The notes under the pieces: generated by a model
What the model was told of the DNA's origin: nothing
Databases searched by the model: none
Seen by the model: only the letters and a program-made list of their open reading frames with translations
Made by a program: the position numbers and the translations under genes
Shown here: in pieces, positions 25,787 through 36,543 of the stretch
Numbering within the stretch: position 1 is the stretch's first letter
How the letters are laid out: each line of letters starts with the position of its first letter
Assembly (NCBI GenBank): GCA_037447655.1
Contig: JBBHKE010000838.1
Coordinates: forward strand, 261,122 to 325,121
Origin: Zygnema cylindricum
Taxonomy: Eukaryota; Streptophyta; Zygnematophyceae; Zygnematales; Zygnemataceae
Reading direction: 5' to 3'
Length of the DNA: 64,000 nucleotides

Positions 25787-28700
25787 TGGACGGCGCTCGC
25801 TGTTCCTTGATTTTAGTTCAATGGCGTGGATTGCGATCGCAAATTTCAAGGTCGCGTGGTTGTCGCCAATCCTATATTTCACGTATGACTCGTCCCCCAA
25901 TATGTCGTCGCTCACAAATGAAAATCTTTGGTGTCGTAACGTCGTATGCCTTTCCGGCAGCGCATATGGCGAAGTCTCATTTGACCGAGACTTCTCCGTA
26001 CTTTGAGGTACGATTAGATTTGAATGGATGGTCAAAACTAAGCGATAAATTTCGATCGTGCACCTTCGCCCCGATTTAGGGAAGGTACCATCAATGAGTA
26101 CGAAATCATTCTTTAAGTTGGCATCAACCGTACTTATGCCAGTTTCTCTAGGTTTCGAACAATTCTCTCAATTTTCCCTGTCTGCTGCCTGTACACCTCT
26201 CTCCTCCTCTCTAAGTTCTCCTTCTCCCTTTAACACTTTCTTTAATGCTTTCCTCTTTTCTTTCACCTTCCTTCCCAAAGCTAGCGCACCTCTTTTCCTT
26301 CCATTGCATCTCTTTGAAGCTACCACTTGCTCTACTATATATTTTTTGGCAATTTGAAAGCTAAAAATGGACATTAAGGTACGGTTGAAATTAGGGTTAG
26401 GATTTCTTCATCTTCTCCTCCACGTGTTCCGCTGCGTTCGTTATGGCTGGTCGCTCCGTCTGCACGTGCTTGGCGCGTGGACTCGAATGTGGATGAATCT
26501 GAACCTCCAGATTTTCTTCCTCGATGTGAGTGTAATTTTCCCTTTCCTTCACTGCTTACTTAGCTATTTCTCTTTCCATAGAATTTCCCAACAAAGTATC
26601 TATGAATGATTTGTATTTGAATACTCTATCCTCTTTCACCTCCTCTAACATCTGGGTTTCTTTGCTCGTAGATTTGGTGGTGAACTCGGTGGATTTTTGT
26701 GAAATATATAGTGAAGGAGATCCCGAATCTCCCACTATCGCCAAACTGTAAGGTAATGCATCCGCCAATTCTCCCCTTATATTTCTCGCATTCCTTTGCT
26801 CCTTTCCAAATAGCAAATCTAAGTTAAGAGTCTTCTTGGCTTTTACCTCATGCTCTCCAATCTTCTCTATTTGAATGTTTCGTGGTAGATATTTGGATTT
26901 CCAGATTTTGACCTTTGATGTCGCTCGTGGACCTCTATGTGCAGGTGCGCTTCCTCCATCTCCAAGGGACGAGGCATTAAAAGAGCCAACTACTTTCTTT
27001 TCGCTCTTCATCTTATTTTGCCATGTCCTCTATGCTTGAGGTAAGACAGGAATCGCCGCTTTTGGGACATTTTTCCCATCGTGTGATGCAAATGTTCCAA
27101 GACTCTCGAAACTGTTCAAATTTTCTTTGCTCCTCTGATCTGACTCGTGTTTCAGTCCTCGTTGATCTTTTTTGTTTCTCTTCGGCTCTTGTGTCAGAAT
27201 TGACACCAATGTCGCATGCTTACTAACTTTTCTTACTCTCTCTTGTGGCTTTTCTGACAGATTTTTCTGAAATTCGGATGCCGAAGCACTCTTCCTCCGT
27301 CGATACAGCGGGCATTTGAGAATGTTGGTGGTGACTATTTTTCTGATGTTCGAATGCCAAAGCAGTCTTCCTCCTAACAATGGAGGCGGGCATGGGAGAA
27401 TGTTGGTGGTGACTCATGCTGAGCTTCTCAGCTATACTTCCGATGGTGTCCGTGAAAATCAGTAAGTTCACTAATCTAACTTTTGACTCTTTCTCCTTCC
27501 TCCCATTGTTTTGCATTTTGTTTTTCTTTTGTATGTAATGTTTTTCTTTCTTTTTTATGTCTTTTTTCTACCCCTTGCTCACCAATGCTTCCACTGCAAA
27601 AGTCCCCTAGACTCTTGGTTTCTACTAGATGTCTAGCATGTGGTTTGTTGTCTGCGGGTTTCTTTGCCATTATTCCACTTTCTGCATGGTTTTTGCTATC
27701 ATGGTTTTTCCTGTCAGAAAACTGATTTCTTGTCCCTCTCTCTCTATGCAGATCTTGGACTAACTTGTCATTGGAGATAGTTCTTAAGACTCCGTTTGTG
27801 CTACCTAGCCCGATAATGACTGTGAGAATATTTTATGTTCTCTATTGACTACCACCTCTTTTGTCATCTCGCTTGGGATTGCCTGTCACCGTTTCATGAT
27901 ACTTTAGGTGAGATTCTGAATTTTATTACCCTTTTTCCTCTTTCTTATCATGCATTTGATTTCAGCTTTCTGTTGAAGTCATGTTTAACACACCTGCAAA
28001 GACACTTTGAAATGGTTGTTCCTGGGTGTCGATTTCGGTTGTCACATATTTTTTCTGTATCAACATGCATGATTAGTGTGTGATATGTCTCCCTTTGCTT
28101 TGTTTAAGTGATGGCGTTCTCTGGGTTTTCTCGCAGGACATCGATCTCGTCCTCTTTGCGAGTTGCTAATGATAGAGTGCTCATTTGATTTGGAGCACTC
28201 TCGGTGACATCTCTGCATGTTTCCTCTTTTGTGGTCTTTAGCCTTTGCGAGGCAAAACTACTTGATGTGATGTCAATCGATGACACCTGAAGCGTGGTGT
28301 CTCTTTGCAACACCTCTTTTCGAACTCCGTTTTTGTATGACTTCCCACTTACGTCCATTTGGGGTGAGAGACTCTCCTAGTGAGATCTCATGTAGTATCT
28401 TTTTGACGTGAAAGGTCTTCTGTTTTGCAGTCTTTGTCTCTATGAATGCTCAACTTTGAGATGCTAGTGCTCGTCTTCCGTTAGCCATGATTGATTTATG
28501 CTGTTGCTGCAACCTTCGTAGATCTATTCGGGTAGCACGCCTATTTGCTGCTTCGGTTCTTTGTGTGAGGGATCTGAACTTCATTGTCATCTTTGTCGTC
28601 CTTTTTGACCACTTCCTCGTCCTTTCTGACCGCTTCCTTTGTCTTTGGCAAGATGGCGTCCCATCGCTTCGTGCTTAGAACTTCGGGATCTGCAGATGTT

Positions 28701-28828
28701 TGAATGTTGCCTGCGGCAAATTTCCTTAATGACCCCTCTTGGGGATCCTGCATGGAGATTGTGTTAGTCTGTCTTTTCTGATCCTCTCAATAAAGCCCTC
28801 GGAGAAAGGCTTGCGTTCGAGGTCATGA

Positions 28829-29343
28829 TGTTGATTTCCGTGAAATCCGGGATTCGATATGTCCCATACTAGGGAAAAGTGAGCTTGTCCGGGCTCGAAC
28901 GTTAGACCACTTACTTGAGCTGTCAGCGCACTACCCACTGTGCCACCAGCTCGATTTAGAGCATGGCAAGTCCATACCTATTTTTTTTAGGCCGCTTCGG
29001 GTGTGACGTATCATATTCTACCCCGTATTAAAGCGGTAATCTTGTGCTAATCCAACACCCCCCCTCACGCGAAGGACGGTCACACGATCCGCAATCCCGC
29101 TGACTCATATACCATGTTGATTTCCGTGAAATCTGAGATTCGATATGTCCCATACTAAGGAAAAGTGAGCCGGCAAGGGCTCAAACCTAGGACCTCTAAC
29201 TAGAGCTGCCAGCGAACTAACCACTGTGTCACCAGCTCAATGTAGAGCTTGGTGGGTCCGTACTAGTTTATTTAAGGCGGTTTCGAGTGTGCCGTTTCAC
29301 ATTCTACCCCGTATTGAACCGGCATTCACATGCCAATCTATCA
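28829..29343 (-). mobile_element. TRIM: miniature LTR retrotransposon with 229-bp LTRs, TSD CATGA
   Basis: Two direct repeats of exactly 229 bp (28829-29057 and 29115-29343) flank a 57-bp interior. On the - strand the LTRs begin TGTTGGATTAG or TGATAGATTGG and end GGAAATCAACA. The interior starts directly with TGGTATATGAGTCAGC, similar to the usual initiator-Met primer site, and ends with the polypurine tract GTGAGGGGGGG. CATGA flanks both sides (28824-28828, 29344-29348). There is no coding capacity. The LTRs differ at many positions, so it is old. Each LTR holds tRNA-like pol III boxes. Confidence 0.88.
28891..28946 (-). promoter_or_regulatory. tRNA-like A and B boxes inside the TRIM LTR
   Basis: On the - strand TGGCACAGTGGGTAG resembles a pol III A box, and about 40 bases later GTTCGAGCCC resembles a B box. 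The second LTR has TGGTGACACAGTGG and GGTTTGAGCCC at equivalent places (about 29187-29234). GAGCT before and AGCTC after can pair like an acceptor stem. A full cloverleaf is not evident, so this is a tRNA-derived promoter at most. Confidence 0.5.
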
Positions 29344-29618
29344 CATGATGCAGTCTAGAGTGTGGTCTGTGATGAGGTCATGATAGGTTTTTCTGTCTAG
29401 ATTATCCTCACCTCCGCTGCTATCTACTCTGCCTCTCTACTCTCTACTTTGATCGTCTCTGCTTGTGATCTGCATGTTTGCATTGCATACAAAATCATTG
29501 TGATTTGGGTTTTGACTTGTTTGCTTGGTCTCTACCCTATCACCTCGTAAAAAGTCAAACCTCTAACCGCTCTTCTACTTGATGTCAGGCTCCTTCTTGG
29601 AGGCCTTTTTAGGCATGA

Positions 29619-30055
29619 CCATCTCGGTGGAGCCTACTGCGGCAATCAACTTCTTAACCATATCCTCCCACTTTGACTCATCTTACCTGTTGCTCTCTAA
29701 TGAGTGAGAACAGGTTCGAATCTATAGGGAAGTGACATGAGAAACATTAATATTTTCGTGTGTGTACGAACGTAAATTTGAGCTGATTCTACCATGGCTA
29801 GGTTTTCTGAGTATTGGGAAATGTTCTCTTACATTGACATCGTTTCGTCGTATTGTGTGTGTGAGAGTCAACGTAGCTGTCTCATCTTTTCTCCCATGGT
29901 TTGTTTCAAAGGTGTCTTGTCTAAATTTCCCTGAGCCCTTCAAATCTATTTTCCAAGGCTCCACCTTCATTCTTATCAAATGTCTGGGACTGACCTTCTG
30001 CACCTTCTCTTGGTGTTTTCGTTGCAGATATACCAAGTTCTCCTCCTCTACTCAC
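29619..30055. repeat. Direct repeat D, left copy (about 437 bp)
   Basis: The block from CCATCTCGGTGGAGCC to CTCCTCTACTCAC is repeated at 32726-33165 with few mismatches. The left copy is followed directly by the 3' end of an X-type LTR; the right copy is preceded directly by the 5' start of an X-type LTR. Confidence 0.88.
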
Positions 30056-30161
30056 AAGGGGTCAGTCATTTGGGTTTATATCAAGTTGGAGTCGGCACTA
30101 TCTAGATTAGCTTCCTTAAGACCTGCGAATTCTGTGTGGCAATGGAGCCCATAGAATTTCA
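30056..30161 (+). repeat. Fragment: last ~106 bp of an X-family LTR
   Basis: It matches the X LTR from AAGGGGTCAGTCATTTGGG to ATAGAATTTCA. It is not followed by the primer site found in intact X copies. Confidence 0.88.
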
Positions 30162-32510
30162 TCTCCAAGGAATAGAAAGGAAATGCGAGTCGTGTGATCG
30201 GGCCCTCAAGAAATCCAGACAAAAACCAAAAACGACCACAAGAATGTGGAAATAAGTCCCACCCAGAAATATAAAAATAATAAATATCTGCTTTTTCAGA
30301 TGAAACAATATCACTTTACCCCAGAGAATGGAAATAAACATAGAAATAAATAAAACGGTGAAGCGAGCTCACATATCGTGGAGTATAAAATGTTGTTCTA
30401 CAACCACAGTAGCAGGAGGAGAACCAGAAGCAGTAGTAGTGGAAGTAGACATTTAATGCAGAAGCTAACAAGCACCCAACTCAACAACCAACTTCAAGAT
30501 GTAACAGAATGCAATTCCGTGATCAATGCAGACTCAAATTCTGCATAACAGTAGTAAGCACCGTGTAGAACCACTCTAGAAAGATTCAACTGAATTGAAC
30601 TAGTCGACCATAAGATATTCACACTGCAGATTCACAAAAACTGCCTTAGTAGATTCATATCTCAAGACTTGGATAATCACAATTTGTCTAAGTCCTAAAC
30701 TATATACTGACATTGAGTATCTACTGGTCACACTAATTTAAGTAAGTGTACTACAGTATTGTCCTATGCTACGACAAAGTTCTAAAACTGTACTTACTAT
30801 TCCAAGAGTACTTCCAAAACCTAATTCTGCCATTTCTCTAAACCTGAATAGTGCGACACTATTTTAAATTAGTTAAACTACAAATCCTTGTTTCCAGATA
30901 TTTACAAATAGAAGACCGTACATTAAATGTTCCTGGCGCTTAGTCAGCAGTGGTCCATAGCATCCGGCTGACTGTTGTCATGTAGTACGAAACACCTAAA
31001 ATCATCCAAGTGTGCTTCGTCATTTTTGGTCCCTTCTGAATCGCGTCCGTTAATTTGATGTCAATCACCGGCCCTTCTTGGCTGACCGTACCATACTTTC
31101 CCAAATATGCGGTTTGTGTTCCGTTCGTCCGATTTCGTGAATCCGCTCGTTATTGTACAACACGTGTAAATGGTCATCGGCGCTACTCCGTAAAACTTGC
31201 AACACCCTTTTCCTACCGACGCGTGTCCAGCTGGCCGTACAATACACTCTCTTAATCTTTTATTACTGTAACTCTATTTGAGGTAAGTATTACAGGTTTT
31301 CATTTCCCAAAATATTCTAATTCCTTAATTCCTCCTCACAGCTCTATCTACTGAGTAAAGATTTCCAAATTCAACACAAAAATGACCAAACTTCAGAAGA
31401 AGAAACTCTTCCAATGCCCCCAAAGACAGGTATAAGTCTCCCTCACCCCTCCGTTTTGCCCTACGGATCCGACTAAACACTTTTAAGTTTCAAACAGCGA
31501 AAGTCCAAATCGCCCAAAAGAGAGGATAGTGCAAACTACCCACCCGAGCTACGGTCTCCACAAAAGACAATCCAAAACAAAGATGGCAATAGAGTCCACA
31601 ATAAAATATAACAGTCTCCAACAGAAATATTGATTTAATTCTTTGGGGGTTTTCTCAGGAGACTGTAGTAAAAAACCAACATGTCTCTTTCGGCCCCAAG
31701 TGTCTTATACAAGCAAAGTTTGTCCTACTACAGGTGCCAAAGTGAAAGCAGTGGCCAGCAATTGTTATCGTAATGACAAAAGACAAAACAGACTGTACTA
31801 CACTCAAGGCAAAAAGTTAGACGACTGGCTCCGTCTGGATTGGTAGCCAAAGGTCCTCCTATTGTACACTAATAGGCAACAAAGTTATGAATTGACATGA
31901 AACGCCCAACTTTGACCCTACATCATAAATGCTCTACTTGTCCGTTTGGCTTGATCTAACATCCTACTAACAACTAACAACAATATCTATGGGACAATCC
32001 CAAAGGTTGCGGGCTGTTCCACTAGAGCTACATAGAACGGATGCCATGTAATGGAGCCAACACCTTTGCACCGGACTTACTACGCCGTTCGACCTCTGTT
32101 GAAGTTGAACTAAATTGCGTAGTGCTCCAGGGTGAAAATATAAAGATATGATCCGGCTGGTTATCCTCCCCTTCTCCGTACGTTGGTATTGTACAAGGTG
32201 GGATGAGGTCGCGGAACTCTTGAGTGCAAATGTGGCGAAGATGCACACGAGCTTGTCAGCTGTCGAGCGTGCCGGGGAACCGTGAGGTTTGGGTAAGAGG
32301 TCCGAGGAGGTGTGCATAAGAAACATGCATTCCACCCCAAATGTTGATGCTCCCCCGGATCCGTGACAATGCCCTTCTTTGTTCCTTCCCCCCCAGGGAT
32401 AATGCATAGGTGATGATGAGGAATTGAGTGAAAAAGAAAAAGTATCCCGTACCCCCCCCAGATTGTGCTTATCCATCGGAAGCTTACTAAATGCTACACC
32501 CCCTACCACT
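30162..32510. other. 2.3-kb segment of unknown origin between two X-LTR fragments
   Basis: No family recognised. The longest open frame is 32509-31967 on the - strand (180 codons), overlapped by a second frame on the same strand (32246-32028) that also looks protein-like. Around 30380-30470 there are AGCAG/GTAGTAG-type runs that recall the LTR edge of Z. Neither primer site nor polypurine tract lies at the borders. Confidence 0.4.
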
Positions 32511-32726
32511 TGTTGATATTTGGGTATTTTCTAGGTCTTTATTAGATAGAAAAGAGTAGAGGCAGTCTGCCCTTGACTCCCTTCTCCAAGCCCCCACACT
32601 TGTCGTAGTCACTGAAGGCTGGAGAGGGAGCTAGAGCCATGGCTGCCTAAGCTCTCCAGAGAGACAGGAATAGATAATATAGGTATGTTTACCAAAATAG
32701 TATTTGACAGACACACGAATTGATCC
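32511..32726 (+). repeat. Fragment: first ~216 bp of an X-family LTR
   Basis: It starts TGTTGATATTTGGGTATTTT exactly like intact X LTRs and stops at AATTGATCC, where the right copy of repeat D takes over. Confidence 0.9.
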
Positions 32727-33165
32727 ATCTCAGTGGAGCCTACTGCGGCAATCAGCTTCTTAACCATATCCTCCCACTTTGACTCATCTTACCTGTTGCT
32801 CTCTAATGAGTGAGAACAGGTTCGAATCTATAGGGAAGTGACATGAGAAACATTAATATTTTCGTGTGTGTACGAACGTAAATTTGTGTTGATTCTACCA
32901 TGGCTAGGTTTTCTGAGTATTGGGAAATGTTCTCTTACATTGACATCGTTTCGTCGTATTGTGTGTATGAGAGTCAACGTAGCTGTCTCATCTTTTCTCC
33001 CATGGTTTGTTTCAAAAGTGTCTTGTCTAAATTTCCCTGAGCCTTTCAAATCTATTTTCCAAGGCTCCACCTTCATTCTTATCAAATGTCTGGGACTGAC
33101 CTTCAGCACCTTCTCTTGGTGTTTTCGTTGCAGATATACCAAGTTCTCCTCCTGTACTCACGGTC
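32726..33165. repeat. Direct repeat D, right copy (about 440 bp)
   Basis: This is the counterpart of 29619-30055. It lies within about 75 bp of the Y primer site, so it belongs to the 5' part of the Y interior. Confidence 0.88.
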
Positions 33166-33223
33166 GTTTCAGGATTTCCGCCATCTCCAGTTCCAAACTT
33201 CCGAACTCCTTTGACCCCATATG

Positions 33224-33237
33224 GGTGGGCCCATAAC
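33224..33237 (-). promoter_or_regulatory. Primer-binding site of Y, complementary to the initiator tRNA-Met anticodon arm
   Basis: The - strand reads GTTATGGGCCCACC, one base after the LTR end (33239). It is the exact complement of GGUGGGCCCAUAAC in plant initiator tRNA-Met. Confidence 0.75.
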
Positions 33238-33350
33238 GTGTCGCTCTAGGTCGGTCATCCGAGCTAACGGGAAGAGATTCTCGTAGCCACGGATAGCATA
33301 GACCGGCCACAAATCCATATACACAGAAGGGTTTGGGGAGTCACTAGAAA

Positions 33351-34656
33351 TGTTGATATTTGGGTATTTTCTAGGTCTTTATTAGATAGAAAAGAGTAGA
33401 GGCAGTCTGCCCCTGACTCCCTTCTCCAAGCCCCCACACTTGTCGTAGTCACTGAAGGCTGGAAAGGGAGCTAGAGCCATGGCTGCCTAGGCTCTCCAGA
33501 GAGACAAGAATAGATAATAAAGGTATGTTTACCAAAAAGGCAGTTAACCCAGGAATTGATCCTGGTACCTACCGTCGGTGAATCGTCCCATAGGAGTTAG
33601 CTTTGTCCATTTAGTCTAGGACCAGTGCTAGAACATATAGGGTTTGATAGATATTTATCTAGTTACAGGTAGGGAATTCCATTTAACTGGGTTACGGTCT
33701 ATAGAACATAGAATCAGTTGTACTATTAGTACCGGACGAAACAAATAGTACGGACATTTGTTTCGACGGTTCGTATTTAATCTCTATATGAATCGGACGG
33801 CCGTGGTTAGCGCCGGTCTCGAGGAAAGGACAATTTGGCGGTTTGCGGACTCCGCCACTCCGGATGACACGTGGCAACAACGTACTGGATTACGGAATTT
33901 ACGGAACGGCAGAAAACAAATCCGGAAGTGACAAATGTCGCACTATGGCGACATCGTACAACGTACGTACAGAAAGTACTCCGGCACTAGTACTTTCTTG
34001 TACGGTACCGTTTTCTGACGCGGCATGACCTGGCGCCACGTGGAGAGATAAGATTTGGAGGCAGGAATTCCGGAGAATACAAGAGCGAATCCAGATAGGA
34101 CAATTGTTGACTTTTGAGCCATGTCGTACGATGTCCGTACAAAAGGTACACCGGCATCTGTACCTTTATGTACTATACAGTAATGTGATTGGTCCGTACC
34201 TCAGTACTAGAGGGTTTAGAGAGGGGTTTAGAACTTAGAATATTTTTGGTAGGTAGCTGCCTCTCCCAGAGAGCACCTTGTATAAATGTCAAACTTTGGC
34301 CAGCCATAACTATCAATTCAGTTGACCAAATTCAGTGATTCTTGTTGCTGTGGACTCAGGGGAGTCCAGGCTACACAGGGGTGTAGTCGGTCAGAGTTTT
34401 TGCCTGCCTGGGTGGCTGCATTTCTAAGGGAAAGTCAAAGTGGGGAATGTTATCCTATACTCATATTCTAACTTTGCATTCTGTAGTGAAACTGAGCACA
34501 CAGAGAGTCTTACTTCACAGGGGTGAAGCTGTAATGGGGTTCTGATTGTCAAGGGGTCAATCATTTGGGTTTATATTAACTTGGAGTCGGCACTATCTAG
34601 ATTAGCTTCCTTTGGACCTGCGAATTCTGTGTGGCAATGGAGCCCATAGAATTTCA
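33351..34656 (+). repeat. 5' LTR of X1 with TATA box and hairpins
   Basis: It starts TGTTGATATTTGGG and ends ATAGAATTTCA. TATAAAT at 34281-34287 is a likely promoter. Upstream are three inverted repeats: CGAAACAAAT with ATTTGTTTCG (33737-33765), CGTACAGAAAGTACT with its partner (33966-34004), and AAAGGTAC with GTACCTTT (about 34142-34167). The ATG at 34637 lies inside the LTR end and is in frame with gag. Confidence 0.92.
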
Positions 34657-36515
34657 GGTTATGGGCCCACCATCTAGGGTGCCTATGTTCGATGGAACAG
34701 ACTTCACTTATTGGGAGTTTACGATGGAGGGATTACTTTTCGAAAAGCACTAGTGGGGAATTGTTTCGGGACAAGCGAGGTGTCCGCCACCGGGCTTTGG
34801 AGGAGATCACTATGGAGAATCATCTGGGGCTGCCCAGAAAACCAACCGGAGTTCAGGTGCAACGGAAGATGAAGGGAAGATCATTACCGTAGAAGGGGAA
34901 ATAGGGGAGAAGGATAAAGGGACACCTATGGTGAGGGGAGCTAGGCTCTCGCCTACGGTTCCACTTGTGGGGGTTATAACTGAACCAAAAACTGAAGAAA
35001 ATGATAGAAAAATTTGGGAATATAAAAACACTATAGCAAAACATCTCATACTTAGATATGTGTCTAAGTCTATAGCTATCACTCTTTTAAATCTAACCAA
35101 GTCGTCGGAAATTTGGGACACACTAATTCAGATTTATAAGAGTGAGACTATACAGAGGCAGCAGTTAGTAAGACAAGAGATAGAGGCCTATGTTTATAAA
35201 GGCGGGTAGCATGATAGAGTTTTGCAATGATATTGCTGGGTTATATGTTGAGCTTGCTAGTACGGGATATGTAGAATCTGAGGAGAGAAAGATTAATACA
35301 CTAATCATTAAGCTTCCATATAAGTACGAAGACATCATTTACCGTATGCAGGGAATGGATGTCTCCTCGTGGACTTGGAGCATTACCATGGGAATAATTC
35401 TTGTGAGAGAAAGCACTTTGGAGCTTCGTAGGGGAAGTGAAAGGGTGACTGCATTTACAGCTGGTGGTGACTGGCGGAAGCGTGATGTGAGGAACGGCGG
35501 TGACGAGCAGAAGCGTGATGAAAGGAAGAAGGACAAAGGTAAACCTTATCGGAACTTCGGTGGAAAGAGAGGGAGAGGAAAAGAAAGGGGAGCTTTGAAA
35601 CAAGGGGTTTGCTTCGCTTGTAGGAAACCGGGTCACTATATGGAGGAGTGTCCTCGTTTGGAAGAACTTAGAAGTTGGAGTGTGAATGAGGAGGAAGAAG
35701 GGGAAGAGGAGAAAGAGGATGAAAAAATCTTGGAGCTTCTTCACATCGGTAGAATGGAGAAGAGAGAAAAGTACACAGAAATTCCACGAAGGCAACAGTG
35801 TGCTTTTGGAGGTATAATGGAAGTAAAGAGAGAGGAGGTACTTGAGGATGTGGAGGAGTGTAAAGTGTATGACTTAGAAATGAGAAAGTCAGAACTAGGA
35901 TCAATAAGTGAAAACGGGAAAAATAAAATTAAAGAGGATAATTTTATAGGTAGTTTGGAATTAGAAAACTGGTCGGAAAGGGAGACTTCAACGGATTACG
36001 AGGAAAGGGGAGAAGTGAAACTAGAAGGGGTTTTAAAGGATAAGGGAGAAGAGGAATATTTAATGAAAGGTTTAGGGGAGGATAAATATTTATTGGGAAT
36101 AAATTTAGAAAGTGAGAGTGGAAAGAAATCCATGGGAGAGAGTGAGGAAAGTTCATGTTTTGGGGGTAATGGGTTTGACATCACTAAAGGGAGTGATGAC
36201 ATTTATGAAGGTGTGCCTGTAAAAGGGTTAGCCTCAGGATGTGTGTTGCAGATTGGAGATGGAGCTGGCTGTTTGAATTGCAAGAGGGAAATCGGATTTA
36301 GTGTGGATGGAAAAGAGGTGAGGAGGATAAAAACTTTGCTCGGATTTATAATAAGTGGGATGCTAAATGAAATGTGTGATGCAATTATTATTTCATTTCA
36401 TCTAATGCATTGTTTTAAATTCGAGAGCATATTTCTTAAGTTATATAAAAGGAAAAAGAAAAGAAAAAGGAAAAAGGGGAGGGAGTGTTTTGTTTATTTT
36501 GTTTGTATTAGTTGA
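34637..36515 (+). pseudogene. Gag-like protein of X1 with extra C-terminal region; two breaks
   Basis: The frame starts MEPIEFQVMGPPSRVPMFDG inside the LTR end and runs over the primer site. It has the Copia gag N-terminal pattern FDGTDFTYWEFTMEGLLFEK, then IWEYKNTIAKHLILRYVSKS and EIWDTL. A CCHC zinc knuckle follows, CFACRKPGHYMEEC (C-X2-C-X4-H-X4-C), and after it about 270 residues that end at the stop: a Glu-rich part, GCLNCKREI, a hydrophobic patch and a polybasic KRKKKRKRKK near the end. Breaks are TAG at 34751-34753 and one extra G near 35205, which shifts the frame; 35190-36515 is open for 441 codons. X2's left copy has the same protein in one frame with only two TAG stops. Confidence 0.88.
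34658..34672 (+). promoter_or_regulatory. Primer-binding site of X1 (half initiator tRNA-Met type)
   Basis: GTTATGGGCCCACCA starts two bases after the LTR-terminal A, with one G as spacer. It is complementary to UGGUGGGCCCAUAAC of plant initiator tRNA-Met. The ATG in it is in frame with gag. Confidence 0.75.
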
Positions 36516-36543
36516 AAGGAAGTAGACTAGAAAAAAAGGGGAG

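Larger units (their letters stand above)
25177..29618 (-). other. Interior of element Y: broken Lys/Glu/Ser-rich coding sequence of unknown function
   Basis: The - strand holds a chain of open frames with a similar composition, rich in Lys, Glu, Ser and Thr. Examples lie at 27011-26556 (151 codons), 27380-27030, 27516-27223, 28358-28104 and 28753-28541; the last includes KEAVRKDEEVVKKDDKDDNE. They are offset from one another by frameshifts and stops. I recognise no gag, pol or cellular domain. The composition suggests one long low-complexity protein, now decayed. A 32-bp tandem repeat (25661-25786) and a TRIM (28829-29343) lie inside. Confidence 0.5.

Noticed and set aside
28860-28960. A tRNA gene
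   Set aside because: A- and B-box-like words are present, but there is no proper anticodon or T stem, and the sequence is part of both TRIM LTRs.
28819-29384. GAGGTCATGAT on both sides of the 28.8-29.4 kb repeat, as an 11-bp target duplication of a SINE dimer
   Set aside because: The LTR borders TGTT/CA with CATGA directly outside give a better TRIM model, with PBS and polypurine tract. The longer match starts 26 bp beyond the right TSD and is probably chance.
35301-35795. 164-codon antisense ORF repeated at 40242 and 43437
   Set aside because: It is the mirror of the Lys/Glu-rich gag coding strand and is conserved only because the elements are recent copies.
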